A stretch of 64,000 bases of DNA from Flammula alnicola (Eukaryota; Basidiomycota; Agaricomycetes; Agaricales; Strophariaceae), in NCBI GenBank assembly GCA_015499995.1, contig JADNRV010000125.1, forward strand, positions 94,500-158,499. The letters run 5' to 3'. This document shows positions 1 through 12,444 of the stretch, in pieces. Each line of letters starts with the position of its first letter. Position 1 is the stretch's first letter. The notes beneath the pieces are model-generated. The model was given only the letters and a program-made list of their open reading frames with translations. It had not been told where the DNA came from and did not search any database. The translations under genes were made by a program, and so were the position numbers.

Positions 1-3000
1 CCCACATACGACGCACAACCCTTTCCTCACCTTCAACTCGAATCCCCAAGTCCTTCCTCCTACCTATGGCGTCCATACGACTGCCCCAATACCCTCTGAC
101 CGCTTCATCACGCCCTACACTTCCTCAATCGCTTCCTCGTCCTCATACCTCTCCAACCCCCTCAACGCCTATGCCCACCTCGGCATGCCCAAACCCTTCG
201 TGCACCTCTTCGGCCCCCCTCTCGATCTCGCACTGGATTCCCGCATCGTCGGCAACCAAGGCCGGTTCGTCAGAAGCGGGTGCCGGCCCAATGCCGTCCT
301 TCGACCTGTGCTATGCGACAAACCAGCGGCGGAGGAAGAGACGCTCGGTTTTGGGGTCTTCGCCCTGCGCGACCTCAAGGCCGGCGAGGAGATCGTGCTG
401 GGCTGGGAGTGGGATGATGGGAACGCGGTACATAATCTACCGGCGTTACTACAAACCCCGCACATGTTCCCGTGAGTACCCTCTTCTTTTCTTGTGTGTC
501 CTTTGCATTCGGTTTACCCACCTCATAGCTCTCATCACTCCTCGCCGTCAACGACACCGACCAGCCCGCAGGAGGTACAGCATATCCGCAACCAGATGTC
601 GAATATCCTGCACGCCCTCTCGTCGACTTTCACCACATGCGCGTGCGGGGCCCGCGCGAAGGACTGTGCGCTGACGCAGATGGCGGCGTTCGTCGAGGGG
701 CAGGAGCACCAGCTCAACGCGCAGCGCCAACGGCACGAACACGAGCACGAGCAGCAGCGGGATCACATCGACCTCGGGCCGCTCGTCGGGCGGAAGAGGG
801 GGTTCAAGACCAGGGAGCGGATCCCGTTTAGTGGAGGTATTGGGGGGATGGAGATGTGCGTGGATCGGGCGGACGAGGAGGGTCGGAGGGTGAATGGGAA
901 TGGGAATGGGCATGGGAGGCATTTTGGGAATGGGAAGAAGCTGGTCGTGCCCGTGCAGTCGCTGAAAACGACGCCGACGTTTGCGTTCGCGTTTCCGCCG
1001 TCGGAGCCGAATTCTGCGACGAAGAAGGGCAAGGAGAGGGCCGTAGATGGCGATGTCGAGATGCTCGGTGCGGAGACAGATTCGGAGGAGCAGAGGGGCA
1101 GGTCAACGCTACCCAGCAGTGCGTTGCTCTTTATCTCGTTTCGATACGCTTTCGTCCTCGATTCTCACGAATAACCCGAATACAGACCACCTGAAGAAGT
1201 CTCAGTCGCCATTGCGGAAGGTTGTTATACCTGGCTCGCCCCTGCCGAATTCGCGCATAGAGAGTACTTTGGATCCTCGACCGCCTGACCCTCCTAGCGC
1301 TGGGGCAGAGGATGTTGTAGGGCCTATTGAGAGCGAGGAGAGGATGCCGCCGAAGATGAGAAAGAAATGGATGCACCGTGAGGTGGAGGCGATGAAGGAG
1401 TCGAGTGGGAGTCCGGGTTCTGGGAGGAGCGAAAACGGCGTGGGCAGTCCAGGTGGAGATGGGCTCGAGCTTGGGTTTGACGGTGGTGGTGCAGGCACGA
1501 AGGTCGGGCTTGGGATTCGAGTCGAGTCGAACGGTGTTGTTACACCAGGTATTTTATTTTTATTATGTTCTTGAAATTAAGGAAGCTAATTCGCTGATTG
1601 TAGATGGACAAGTCCAGGACGAAGAACAAACTCTGATGCCTCCGCCGCCCATGCCAGCCTCTCTCGATCCTACAACAGTCTCCTCCGTGCATGCTTCGCC
1701 TCTATCACCATCTCCGCAACTGCCAACCCCATCTCCAACGCAATTCACCTCTGGAATGTCGCTATCTCCTGGCATCCAGATCGCCTCCATGTCGCCCCTG
1801 ACATCCTTCGCCAACCTCTCTCTTCTGAGTCCAGCGATCCTCTCCCAATCCCAACACCCGACTTATCCGTTCCCACGGTCGCCGAAGGAGCCATCTACAA
1901 TCTGGAGCCCACTGCGCCGCACCAGTAAACAGACCCTTCCACCTAAATCTTCGTTGTCACCGTCGTCATCAGCGACGCCACCAGCACAGACATCGCCACT
2001 TCCACCCTCTCTCGATTCGACTCCTGAAACGTCCGCTGCGGCAGAGCGGGGCCGTGCTTCTCCTGCACAACCTGCGTCTGCGGAAGATACAGGATATATA
2101 CGGGTCGAAGAGGTGCCACGATTGGCGTCAACGAGCCCTATAACCCCCGAGAGACGCTCGCCATCGGATCGTCCGATAACTCCTCTGCGTTCTGAAGAGT
2201 CGAAGATCGACGACAATATACCTCAGCCGAGCGTTTCGTGGCGCAGCCCCAGCTCTTCGCAAGATCCTTCGAGGAAACGAAGCTCAGAAGACTCGACGGC
2301 GAGCTCAAGGTCGGGCTCGCGGTCGCCAACGGGCTCGACGCACAACGCTGATATGGTGGAGATGGAGGTGGACAAGCACGAGGCGGATGGTAGATCGCCT
2401 GCGCCGTTGACGGGTGCCGGTACAGCATCCCTGCCCAACTCTTCAGCCTCTGAGGTGCCTCCTCCGCCGTCAGCATCAGCGACAACGACGACCGAGAGCA
2501 TACAACCTACGGCTGCACCTGAACCCGAAGCACCGCTAGCGCAGCTGTCAGCTGTCCTCGAATGCATCCCAGGGCTCGAACCAGCACCAGAATCCGTCCT
2601 CGAACCCATACCCGAGCCTGAACCGCAGCCACAAGAACCCGCGCGTCCGCCATCCCCGCCTGCACAGCCAAAGGTCAAGCTCTCCCTACGCGACTTTGTG
2701 CTGAGGAAGAAGAAGCAGCGGGAGGAGCTGGAGTTGACGAAGAGCGTGCAGGCGTCGCCGCTGAGTGTTAGTTCGACCCTTGGAGGCGAGCAGGAGGGAG
2801 AGGCGGACGCTTCTGGGTCTGGGTCAGGACAGGATGCTTCTGGGTCGGAGCAGGTCGTGTCTGCTTCTACGGACGTCTCAGCGTCGGCTTCTGGGGTCGA
2901 TAATTCGGCAGAGGCCGATGTGGGTAGGAAGGACATTGGAGGTGATGCCTTGGGGATGAAGGATGGCGGTAGCAGAGGCGAATTAGCTGCAGTCGTCGAC

Positions 3001-4203
3001 TCCTTGTCGGACACGATGGAGGGTGTCGAGGGTTCTACGATTGCGTCGGTTCGTGATGGCTCTGCGGAAACGAAGAGCAACGGACCACCGATTCGTGACA
3101 GCCCTAGCCCTGGGGGCATCAAGGGCGAAGACATCGAGATGGCACCACCACTTGCCATCGCCGCTCCGGTACCTGTAGTAAAGCCATTCAATCCCAATCC
3201 TACGTTGAATGGGTATCATCAACCACCCGAGCAAGCTCCGTCACCGTCTCCTGTACCATCGAACCCTCCTCTTCCCCTTCCCATTCGCATGCATTCCCCG
3301 CCTTCTGCGTTTCCCTCTTACTCTACCCGTGAGGCGAAGCAAGAACTCGTCGAGAGCCCTATCAGTGAGCTGTCCGCATCTCGCCCAGCGTTCATCAAGT
3401 CATATCCTTTACCGACCCCACCAGGGCTACAGCCCATCCATCAACGACATCATATGGCTCTGGAGCGTTCTATCTCGCCTATCGGTCCCGATCTTGGCCT
3501 GCAATCCCATTCTCGTCGAGCCTCACATGAAGATGGAGAGATCGGCGAAGCCTCTCCACCTCATCCGTCTTCCCAGCGGCTCAACCCCCCAAGCCCAGCT
3601 ACCTTCATCCCGAAGCCGAGATCCTTCTCAAATTTCCAACCTCCTTCTCAGTCCCATTCTCCGCCGACGGGGCCTAGGTCCTTCCATGCACCCTCGGCTT
3701 CTCCCACCCCTGGCTTCAACGGCAGTAGCGTAGGCGGCTCACACTATCGACCTCCGCCACCTACACATGTCGCGCCGGCTGCTACCAATGTAACGGTGAA
3801 TAACAATCGACCGCCTCCGCCGAGTGCCCCACGTGCGCTGCGCCAGTATATGCTGTCGAATAGACCCGCAGCTGCTGCTGCTGCTCCAGGAGTCAGTTCC
3901 GCGTCGTCACACTCGCAGTCGTATTCCCATGGAGGGTCACAGTACATCCCGCGAGGACCGTCGGCAGATCGTGATAGAGATAGAGACAGGTCGTTGGATT
4001 GGGAGAATAGCATTATCGTGCACCGCGGAGGGTGGTGGAGGTCAAGGTTGGGGCAGATAGTGCTACTGATTATGGTTTGTTCAGGTTGTTTTCTGTGTTT
4101 GGGTTCGGTGTTCGTCTTCCTTATTCTTCATTATTTCGTTTCGATTTCGCTTGGTGTTTTAATTTGGTATTGTACCATTTTTTCTGGGACTTGTTCTCCT
4201 TAG
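1..4203 (+). CDS. SET3/MLL5-like SET-domain protein, 5' partial
   Basis: The reading frame is open from the first bases, so the start lies outside the window. Apparent exons are <2-471, 529-1118, 1186-1548 and 1604-4203, with GT-AG introns. Exon 1 carries the C-terminal half of a SET domain: a region with RIVGNQGRFVRSGCRPNA (substrate and SAM-binding core) and then FALRDLKAGEEIVLGWEWDD. Exon 2 has CACGARAKDCAL, which looks like a post-SET cysteine patch. The rest, over 800 residues, is Pro/Ser/Glu-rich and low complexity with a Lys/Arg patch (LRKKKQREELELTK). This layout of a SET domain followed by a long disordered tail fits Set3/MLL5-type chromatin regulators, usually in a histone deacetylase complex and often lacking methyltransferase activity. 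The 3' end after about 4066 is uncertain because an intron may remove part of it. Confidence 0.75.
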
Positions 4204-4637
4204 CCACTCTACTTCTATTCCCTTGTTTTCTTTCGTTCTTTTTTTTTTCCAGTTTGTATGTCTGCTCCGTCACTTATTTCTTTCGCTTACAGTGTGCTAC
4301 TGTTTGAACTTCTCTGATTTTCACATATTATTATGGTGTCGTTCAAGTTTAATCCTGCTTTATGAATTCGAAGTCAAGTCTCTCAATGACACAACGGTGA
4401 CGATATAACCCGGTTCCGGTCAGCACTACAGTATGGATGATCCGTCGGATTTAAATTAAGGTCGGTTGTGATTGTTCCCGCACAGCAACTCGGTAAGCGC
4501 CCGTGCTCGTGGCTTCCACGAGCGTACATGGCGGCCACCCGGTTTTTCCAAGTTCGAGAAACTCACCACACGAGTAGTATGCAAGACTTTTACTTTTTTT
4601 TACACGCTGTACATTATTCGTAGTAGCTACATGGACT
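4204..4637. other. Convergent intergenic spacer
   Basis: This T-rich stretch separates the convergent 3' ends of the SET gene (+) and the glucanase gene (-). It presumably holds both 3' UTRs and poly(A) signals. I see no gene or repeat in it. Confidence 0.5.
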
Positions 4638-6424
4638 TCAACGCTGGTTATAGTACGCCGATGCTGCATTGGCCGCCTGAATGAAACCTGTCTCGAATTC
4701 CCAGTAATTCTTTCCATAGTCTTGAGTTCGCTTACGTGCCCAGGCTCCTTTGAATCCGATTTGGTTGACTGTCTTGGAACTCGACGCTGTCGAACAGATG
4801 AATGTAAAGGCGTCATCCCAACCGATCATATAACCCTCCGCGAAGCGAGAATGATCGTATTTGCCCGGATATTTCGACCAATATCCAACGTGCTCTGCTG
4901 CATGGTAGGGTCAGAAACGCAATGAATGACTGGCCGAATTAAGGACGACGTACCTAGGGCCTTATCCTTCATTGAGTCACGGGCCACCTTTTGTGCATCG
5001 TACTCTTCCTGGGTCAGAGTGCGAGGCTTGATACCAACAAAGCTTGGGAAAATGTTTCTCTCGACCGCATCGCGAAAGCTCCACCCCGTATCTCCGGGGT
5101 GTTGCTTCTTATACGTCCAGAAAAACCAACCTGCGCACACCCTCTCGAAAAGTTTCAACTGGGCGTTCACATAGCTTTTCTGTTCCCCAGGCACTCCTCT
5201 CAACGAACCTGGATTCAACGCGCCCGACCACTCTCCGATGATAATTCCACCTCCAGCTCGACCTGCTTTCTCAGCGGCGCTTGCTAACATTCTCGGCGTG
5301 GTAGCAGAATGATCCGCTAAAGAGCGCGCGTGGTCTTCAGCCGAAGCGGAGACGTCGGAAGATGTGAAGCAAAGATAAAGGTGATGGTCGAGCACAGTCA
5401 AAGCGGAGGACGTGGGAAGATGGGAAATAAAGTCAGCGTAAGCGTCTGTTCGCCAACATTCACCTAAGTAAATCGGAAGACTTGGGTCGAGTGATCGTAG
5501 AGTGGAAATCGCGGACGAATACCACGTCTGGAGGGCGTGGTCCGATGGAGGGCAAGGCTCGTTTATAAGCTCGATCCCAATTATATTAAGCAATGGAGGG
5601 TCAAAGGAGTTTGTAAACTGATGAAGATTGTTGACGAGAGACCGGAGAATGTGGATGGTGTGATTTTGGTTGTGCGGATCATTGAAGAAGTTTGCCTTGT
5701 TCGATGTTCCTGCATGGGAGTCATTGTTTTGCTTTCCAGGAGCGGCGTGAAGATCTGAAAGACCATGTCTCAGTACAACTGGGATGTATGATAGTTATAT
5801 GGATTGAACATGTCTGACCTATCAATACGCCGATGTCATATGAGGCAGCTGTCTGAATAGCTTGCGTTATTCTCTTCCAGGCTCCAGAATAAACTTCGTG
5901 GAATGGTTGGAAGTCTGTTCCGTGAAGGACAGTGGGGTCGATACCGCACAGGTGATAGTAGCCAATCTTCGGCGCGGATAAGTGGCGAATAAACATAAAG
6001 ATACGTGGTGGAGGTGCTTACTGGAATTCGAACAGAATTTATACCGCGAGCTGCAATCCATTTCCAGTCCTCTTCTTGGATCCACGCATCCCAGTGATGC
6101 TCCAGAATTTGTTTTGCTCGTTGGCCGTGAGCGACGTCAAGATCGCTTTGTGCAGGGGCTTTAGCGCACTGAAATGGTTCATCTGCAATCCATCCCTCAA
6201 GAACAAACCAGGATCCTGTATAAATAAATATAAAAACCATCACGTTCAGAAATAAGAGATATACACCTAAGTTGACGCCATGTTGCTGGCGGTAGCGATA
6301 GATGTCTTGGGGAGCGATGGGTTCGCTGGGATCTAAGGCAAATTTACTTTGCGAATGTGAATGGCTTTTTACTTGTTGAAAAGCTTGTTCATGTCGGATA
6401 AATGTGCCAGGTAGTAGGTACTGA
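4638..6424 (-). CDS. GH5 family exo-beta-1,3-glucanase-like glycoside hydrolase
   Basis: Spliced minus-strand gene of about six exons. In order it encodes YLLPGTFIRHEQAFQQV, an N-terminal block HGVNLGSWFVLEGWI, ARGINSVRIPV, IGIELINEPCPP with the acid/base Glu of the NEP motif, the conserved WRTDAY and LDHHLYLCF segments, IIIGEWSGAL with the nucleophile Glu, and GWFFWTYKK. This is the family 5 (GH5_9-like) pattern of fungal exo-1,3-beta-glucanases, which trim beta-1,3-glucan in the cell wall. I see no signal peptide, but the first exon is not clear: coding sequence reaches a possible acceptor at about 6424, exactly where an inverted repeat starts, so the 5' end may have been altered. The C-terminal exon (4638-4829) ends in ASAYYNQR. 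The function is well supported; the start is not. Confidence 0.8.
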
Positions 6425-6607
6425 CTAGACCTGTGACCGGTCCGAGTATGTGCGAAACCTCACGATACTAGGACCTGTAAAGCGGGACTTGCCGGCTCTT
6501 GTCGCGCGCTATGATCGAGAATGAATTGTTCCGACATGCCCGACGCTCCTTTTTAAGGCAAAGACCTCAAATAGGAAGGTACGTTTTGGCAGAGGACGTC
6601 GAGAGCG
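6424..6607 (+). repeat. Left arm of ~190-bp inverted repeat: promoter plus exon-1 duplicate
   Basis: This arm is about 80% similar to the reverse complement of 7290-7460. It spans upstream sequence with TTGTCGCGCGCTATGATCG, an ATG at 6508, and a first-exon-like frame starting MIENELFRHARRSFLRQRPQ that runs to a splice donor GAAG/GTACGT near 6580. The paired arm is the start of the minus-strand gene at 6896-7373. The left copy has no recognisable downstream exon, so it is a partial inverted duplicate (pseudogene fragment). It sits at the 5' end of the glucanase gene and may act as a shared divergent promoter. Confidence 0.6.
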
Positions 6608-6895
6608 AACTCGCGTCTCGCGTTCGCGTTTGTCCGTTTTCATTCCCTACCTTCACATGTAGTCCTTTCTTTCAATTTTATGCTATGGAATATGGTCCAA
6701 CTCTCGATGGATGGCTTCAGTACCTTCATACTCACGGAATTTGAGATAATGAGAATGGTGAACGAAGGACGGATTCCTGACAGGGAGATGGAGTTCTGAT
6801 CATACAGAAGATGACGTTGAACAGTCAAACATTGGCAATAGATTTCTCATGATATAGTTACAGTGGAAAGGAGTCCCCAGAAGCCGTCCAATCTG

Positions 6896-7373
6896 CTACA
6901 TTGTTGCCTGCCCCTGTCCGACTCCATTGCATACCCAAAATCCACCATATTCAACGGTGTCTGCGGAGCCAGCATTCCATATGTAATTGATGTCAAACTT
7001 GGACCCGGTAGAGGGGCAGTATTGGATACGCTGAGGTCCCATTCGGAAAGACGCATCTTCTGGATGTTCGAGCTCTGGAAAGTTGATTCGCGTTGTGATC
7101 TTCTCAGCAGCTTGTCCTCGGCCAAAGTTCCTGGCAAAGCAAAGCTCATTGTCGTCGAGGTCGCTACTGGTACATTTTATTGTTGGCTTGAGGAGAGTTT
7201 GACACGGAAAGATGGTTTTGGAGGTATCAGATACAGCAGAAGTGAGTGTAGATGAGGGAGGGAAGCAAGCAAGGACGACTGTCGACGCGCTCTGCCAAAA
7301 CGTACCTTCCTTTTCGAGGTCTTTTTCTTAAAAAGGGCAGTCGGTGATGTCCGAACACTCCACTTTCGATCAT
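6896..7373 (-). CDS. Small protein with conserved paralogous first exon, unknown function
   Basis: The minus-strand start at 7373 begins MIESGVFGHHRLPFLRKRPR and reaches a donor GAAG/GTACGT at about 7305. The downstream exon reads DDNELCFARNFGRG, EHPEDASFRMGPQRIQY and GGFWVCNGVGQGQATM before a TAG at 6896. The acceptor is not certain; one near 7165 gives a consistent frame and an intron of ~140 nt. The product would be about 110-120 residues with no recognised domain. The start codon is chosen because exon 1 is duplicated in inverted orientation at 6508 with coding similarity (LFRH/VFGHH, FLRxRP). It could be an effector-like or orphan protein. Confidence 0.4.
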
Positions 7374-8561
7374 AGCGCGCGACAAGAGCCGGGAAGTCCC
7401 GGTTTTCCAGTCCTTATATCGAGGGTTTTCGCACTCATATAAGGCTGGTCACGAGTCTAGGTACTGACAACGCGCGAAGAAAGACAAAGGTGATTGCATG
7501 ACGTCATGCTCTCCGGAGCATCCCTGACAAGCAGGTGCAAAGTTATGCAAACTGGCGCCGCCAAACAAACGGGCAACTCCGCGGCACCTCGAAGGCTTGC
7601 TCAAAGCCAACTCAATGCCCATTCTTGATGTTGAAGGAAATATCGGAACAACGTAAAGTGCGACCGAGGGAGGGTTCGTACAGGTAAAGCGGTAAAGAAT
7701 TAAATATTTCAATGCCACTTCAATCAAACTTCAATGTCGCTATGACTTGTCCGAGTGCTCGATGCAAATTCAACTTGAACGCCATAACTTGCAATTCAAA
7801 CATCGCGGAGTCGTTGTCGGGGTTCTGGATAGAAAATGGTTGTCTCATGTAGAAAAAGTAGGGTGCTCAATTTCCAAAATAAGAATTCCACCATTGCACC
7901 CGTGTTCACAGCCTTTTCGTGAACAGAACAAGGACAGAACGTAAAAAGGGCAATGCGGACCGAAAACATTCATTAGACAGTATTTTGCAATCTGTTTTCT
8001 CCTGTGAAGAGCCCAGGAGGTGGGTACTGCCTATAGTCTGAGAAGCTACTCAATCGAGGAAATTCTTCGAGCTGGCAGAGACTGGGGAATAACTTGGAAA
8101 CCTCAAGAAAGCCCCAAAAAGCATGCCCTGCATGATCAGTTATGTAAAGGTGTCTGAAAACAATGAGGACCTCGGGAAGGAATTCTATTGGTGGAGAACA
8201 TTGTCGTGGGTTCGGCATCCGCCCTTTTTGAGTATATGTCAGCTTTCAATGGGGAATTTTTGGGCCCTTTTTGAAAAGAAGGTTTGTCAAATAAGCAGAC
8301 AGCCAAATACCGCCCATCCATTCCTCCTCTCCCGCCATCCTTTTTTTCCCTCCCCCAAAAGCGCGCGAGTGAGGCCCACGGCAGCTTACCTTTAAAATCA
8401 GTCCAAAATGCTTCAAGTGCCCATAGGTGTGCGCCGCTCGTCGTGCCAGCGTTTGTGGAGGCTAATTATATTCCGTGCTCTTTTTCCTAGCCAGAAAAAC
8501 ACTCTCGGCTCCTGCATCAGATTCGTTCTCCTCGCTAATCCAGAACAACGCCGACGACCGA
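7374..8561. other. Intergenic region
   Basis: The proximal part to about 7460 is the right arm of the inverted repeat (promoter of the small gene). From 7460 to 8560 I find no supported coding region, RNA gene or repeat. The last 200 bases are a pyrimidine-rich leader for the F-box gene. Confidence 0.5.
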
Positions 8562-10082
8562 ATGCCTCCCAAGACCCATTTTTCAAACAGGAGACCACGC
8601 CGCCAACCTGCAAACATGCCTCTGACCAATTTTCCCGACAAACTGCTGCTTGTGATATTTTTTCTCTGCTTTGAGAACGTGACCGTTGTTCCACCACCCC
8701 AGTCCGACACCAGGAATTCCTTGGCCCAGGTCTGCCAGCAATGGCGCCGCCTGATGCTCGCCATGCCTACAATATGGCAAAACGCCGTGTTCTCGCCCAT
8801 TCCCTTCCAGCACCCTATGCATTTACTCCGGCTGGCGAAACTCTGGCTCAGGAGAAGCCAGGGTGCGCTCCTGTCCCTAAACTTTTGCGCCAATACGCGT
8901 TTAGCCATGCCAGCTGGCCAGCTACCTACCAGCGCTCAGCAGCTCATGTACGGCGGTGGGGCGTTCAACATCGTCAAATCCATCATTTTGCCATGTGCGT
9001 CGCGCATACGGTCCCTTACCTGTATCATTTGCACCAAATCGGTAATCAAGTCTTTCCTGAAAATTCCCCTCGGTACGCTGAGAGCGCTGGAGTCCGTCGA
9101 AATCACCTTCCTTAATGACTTTGTCTACCGCTTGACGCCATTTAGCGAAGAAGAAAACTCCAGCTTCACTGTGTTCCAGTCCCTTCCAAACCTCCGACGC
9201 GCCACATTCCACATATTCAATGGCATCCACCCGCTCGATCTTCAACTTCCATGGAACAATCTCGCGACACTCGACCTGGGTAGTACCGCGATGTCGCCAG
9301 ACATTTTCATGACTATCATCCATTTCTCGCCTTCTCTTACAGAGGGGTTCTTCCAAATCGATTTCACAACATATATTTGCCTCAACCACCCGTTGGTTCA
9401 AGAGATCCCACACGCCGAGGCGCGACATCTTCAGAGGCTACGCCTCAGGCTCATCGATCCCAGCAACGACCATAGGATGTTTTCACTCCTCCAACTTCCT
9501 TCGATCAGAGAGCTTAGGGTAGAGCTACACGATCCAAGTCGAGGGTGGGAGATGTCGATCTTCACGAGCATGCTCGAGAAGTCGGCCACGACTTTGCAGG
9601 TACTCATGTTCTCGGACTTGCCGCCACCCACTGTTCCAGATGGAGCGCCACCCGCCCCTCGCCGTCCTCAACGTGACATGTCGTATACCGAGTTGGAAGA
9701 GCTTTTCAAGACCGTCCCGAATCTCCGCGCCTTGCATCTCCCATTGGGCCTCTTCATACACGCACCAACCATGGAAATGATTGCCTGCGGGCAACTGCTT
9801 CCGCTTCTGGCGACCCTGAAGCTCAGTTCCTTCAGCGGAGTCCGTGTTCCCTTTGCCGTAGTAAGGAGGAATGCACTCGCGAAATATAACTTACGCGGAC
9901 AGGCTGGAACCTCGGATTTAGCGCCCCGTGCGCTCGCTGCAATCTCCTACGTTTTCATCATGGTACCGCATGAGGACGAACAAGTTCTTAAGGATCAAGT
10001 CGCCGTCCTTCAAGGATTGGGATGTCTTGCGGATGTCGAATTCAATACTGTGGGCGGGGATCTCAATTGTTTCAAGAAGTAA
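8562..10082 (+). CDS. F-box / leucine-rich-repeat-like protein
   Basis: Single-exon frame of about 506 residues. The chosen start at 8562 is MPPKTHFSNRRPRRQP; an in-frame ATG at 8475 would only add a low-complexity leader. Residues ~18-55 form an F-box-like helix set: LTNFPDKLLLVIFFL, LAQVCQQWRRLMLAMPTIWQ. The rest has regularly spaced Leu-rich segments (LRRATFHIF, LATLDLGS, LRELRVELH-type, LRALHLPLG), as in the very large F-box families of agaricomycetes. These proteins act as substrate-binding adaptors in SCF ubiquitin ligases; the target is not predictable. The frame is intact. Confidence 0.8.
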   Translation: MPPKTHFSNRRPRRQPANMPLTNFPDKLLLVIFFLCFENVTVVPPPQSDTRNSLAQVCQQWRRLMLAMPTIWQNAVFSPIPFQHPMHLLRLAKLWLRRSQGALLSLNFCANTRLAMPAGQLPTSAQQLMYGGGAFNIVKSIILPCASRIRSLTCIICTKSVIKSFLKIPLGTLRALESVEITFLNDFVYRLTPFSEEENSSFTVFQSLPNLRRATFHIFNGIHPLDLQLPWNNLATLDLGSTAMSPDIFMTIIHFSPSLTEGFFQIDFTTYICLNHPLVQEIPHAEARHLQRLRLRLIDPSNDHRMFSLLQLPSIRELRVELHDPSRGWEMSIFTSMLEKSATTLQVLMFSDLPPPTVPDGAPPAPRRPQRDMSYTELEELFKTVPNLRALHLPLGLFIHAPTMEMIACGQLLPLLATLKLSSFSGVRVPFAVVRRNALAKYNLRGQAGTSDLAPRALAAISYVFIMVPHEDEQVLKDQVAVLQGLGCLADVEFNTVGGDLNCFKK

Positions 10083-10346
10083 AATATATGGAATGGTATT
10101 TCAATAGATACTTACGGAGCATCCATTCACTCTCACCTTTTTCTGATACTTCTTGTATAATCTCAGACTTTGAATATTCATATACAACTTTCATTTTCAG
10201 TAAAATTCATCGTGACAGAAGCAAGTCAAGTCCGTCTGAAACGCGTCAGGCGCGCGCTAACGTGACCACATGGGCGAGCTGCTACACGATCGATCGATCC
10301 GTTTAGTGGAGTTGGCTGCTCCGTTTCTGCGCAATATCTAACGTCC
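10083..10346. other. 3' flank of the F-box gene
   Basis: Presumed 3' UTR and spacer up to the left target duplication of the hAT-like element. Nothing else recognised. Confidence 0.5.
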
Positions 10347-11575
10347 TAGTGTTGTCAAAGTTCAGTTCTGAACAGACTCAGTGAACCTGAACTGACTGAA
10401 CTAGTGTTTAAAGGTCCAGTCTTGGGACTGGAAAAAGACCGCAACCAGACTGGACTGGACCGCAAAAAGACCGGACCAGCAGTCCGGTCTTTTGATTTTT
10501 GAGAATCAAAGACCGCAAAAAGACCGGTCTCGATGGACCGGTCTTTGCGGTTAAGACCGGTCTGAACCGGCTACTTTGTAGCCCGGATTTATCCCTTCAA
10601 ATTGGCCCCAAGGGCATCCTGATTGGTAAAGTTTTGGCTGAGAAATAAATAAAACAGTCAAAAAGTTTCCAAAAGAGTAGAAAATGCGGAATATTAGTGT
10701 AGAATAGTCAATTCTCAACGAAATTTAACGTTCCAGGGCTCAATTTAAAGGTATATATTATGTCTACAAATATTACTGATACATATATCTCACAATCCTC
10801 GTGGCTTGCATCGAAAAACCGGTCTTAGACCGGTTAAGACTGGTTAAGACCGGAATCTGGTTCAGACCGGTCCAAGACTGCAAAAGACCGACATAGACCG
10901 GTCTGAATCAGTCCAGTCCGGTTTTTTGACATCTTGGGATGTATATGGACCGGTCTCGGTCTCGGTCCATGTCCCTGGGGGCCAAAAGACCGGACTGGAC
11001 CGGACTTCAAAACACTAGACTGAACTGAACTGACAGTTCTGTTCAGTTCTGTTCAGTTCAGCCAACGTGGAAATTCTGTCCGAACTGCAGTTCGGACTGT
11101 CAGAACTGAACTGAACTGTTAAATAACATAGGTATAAAATCCTAAATAAACCATGTAAAATTCACTTTTTTTGGATGAAAATAGATTGAAATATGTTAAT
11201 ACTTATTGTAACAACCCTTTATAACCCTTCTAAGGAAAATTTTATGATAGACTACAGCAGTGATGGTCTATTCTGGTACATTATGGAGTTATGTAATCAT
11301 TGGATACTTTGAAAAATACCAATAGATTCTGGTTTTCAGCACCTCTGGAGCCAGTTGGTGGTATTTTTAGAGGTCAAAAAGTAGGTTGGGACCTTTTTTT
11401 TGTGTATTAGACTAAAAAAATTGCAAAACAAAAATTTCTACCTGTTCTCCTGTTCGAACAGGTTTGAACCAGTTCTAAACAGTTCAGTTCAGTCCAGTCC
11501 ACACTGTAAAAAGTTCAGTTCGCAGTTCGGCCAAAAGGGCTGTGAACTGAACTGAACTGAACTTTGGCAACACTA
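10347..11575. mobile_element. Non-autonomous hAT-like DNA transposon (1.23 kb) with TIRs and 8-bp TSD
   Basis: The ends are inverted repeats: left TAGTGTTGTCAAAGTTCAGT, right (reverse complement) TAGTGTTGCCAAAGTTCAGT. Both sides are flanked by the identical 8-bp direct repeat TAACGTCC (10339-10346 and 11576-11583). An 8-bp duplication with TIRs starting (T/C)AGTGTTG is characteristic of the hAT superfamily. The interior has no transposase. It is built of subterminal GTTCAGTT repeats and of GGTC/GACCGG repeats (about 10420-10570 and 10800-11010) that can fold into long hairpins. It is therefore a MITE-like derivative moved in trans. Confidence 0.85.
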
Positions 11576-12444
11576 TAACGTCCAATCTAAAACATTTCAG
11601 GTCGATTATTTGCACTCGCCATGGAAGGTCAGGGTGCGATTGAGATTGAGCTACAAGTTCAGTCTGGTTATTACAATCGATCGGTCAACCTCACACAGTC
11701 ACATCATGAACGTCAATAGGTTCACGATGGTTTGGATATCTCAACTTGAAGTAGGACGAGATAAAAACCAATAAGTATCGCAAAATTATTTTCTAATTGC
11801 TACTACAAATGATGGTCTCACCTATCTACGCGAGCGTTTACTAGTTAGTATGCTGTGCGAGGAAAACACACCAACCATAGGGAGCTTCCCGGGGCCTCTT
11901 CGAGATGTCCTCGGTTTTTCAGACTTTTAATTGACACGAGTTCCTTTGAAATCGAAATGCGCAGATGGACCTAGAGAAGTGGACTGATTGAGGAATGAAA
12001 ATCACGGCAGATAAGAGCCCGCCAGCTACAACTTCTGGAGCGAGTGCAGATGGTATACGATCATACAGAAATGCGGAGAGAAGTCGCCTCCAAATGAGAG
12101 CGTGTGCAGGCGCCCTAGTTCTATATATAAAGAGACCCACGTTTCCGGTGCCGGGTTGTTGAAGCGGGTCCAGACCTTCATTCAGGGACCACTTACGAGA
12201 GTTGAATGCGACTGGGCCACGATACTCAGCATACTGCTGTCAGTGCTGGCGGAATTTCTTAACGTTCTGATCCTATGCCGAGACAGTGCCACCGTCGCTT
12301 GCAGAGGCGAAGGTGCAGTAGGAGGGGCGAAACGCAACGTGGTCGACGTGGTCGATGTTCTGGCCGTGGTATGGCAAGCAAGGTCTAAGTATTTCTTGTA
12401 TGGCATCAAAGGACATCTTTTAATTCATTCTCGAAGTAAGCACA
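11576..12444. other. Spacer between hAT-like element and Urc1 pseudogene
   Basis: 11576-11583 is the right target-site duplication. No supported gene follows. Short open stretches here do not resemble any family I recognise. Confidence 0.4.
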
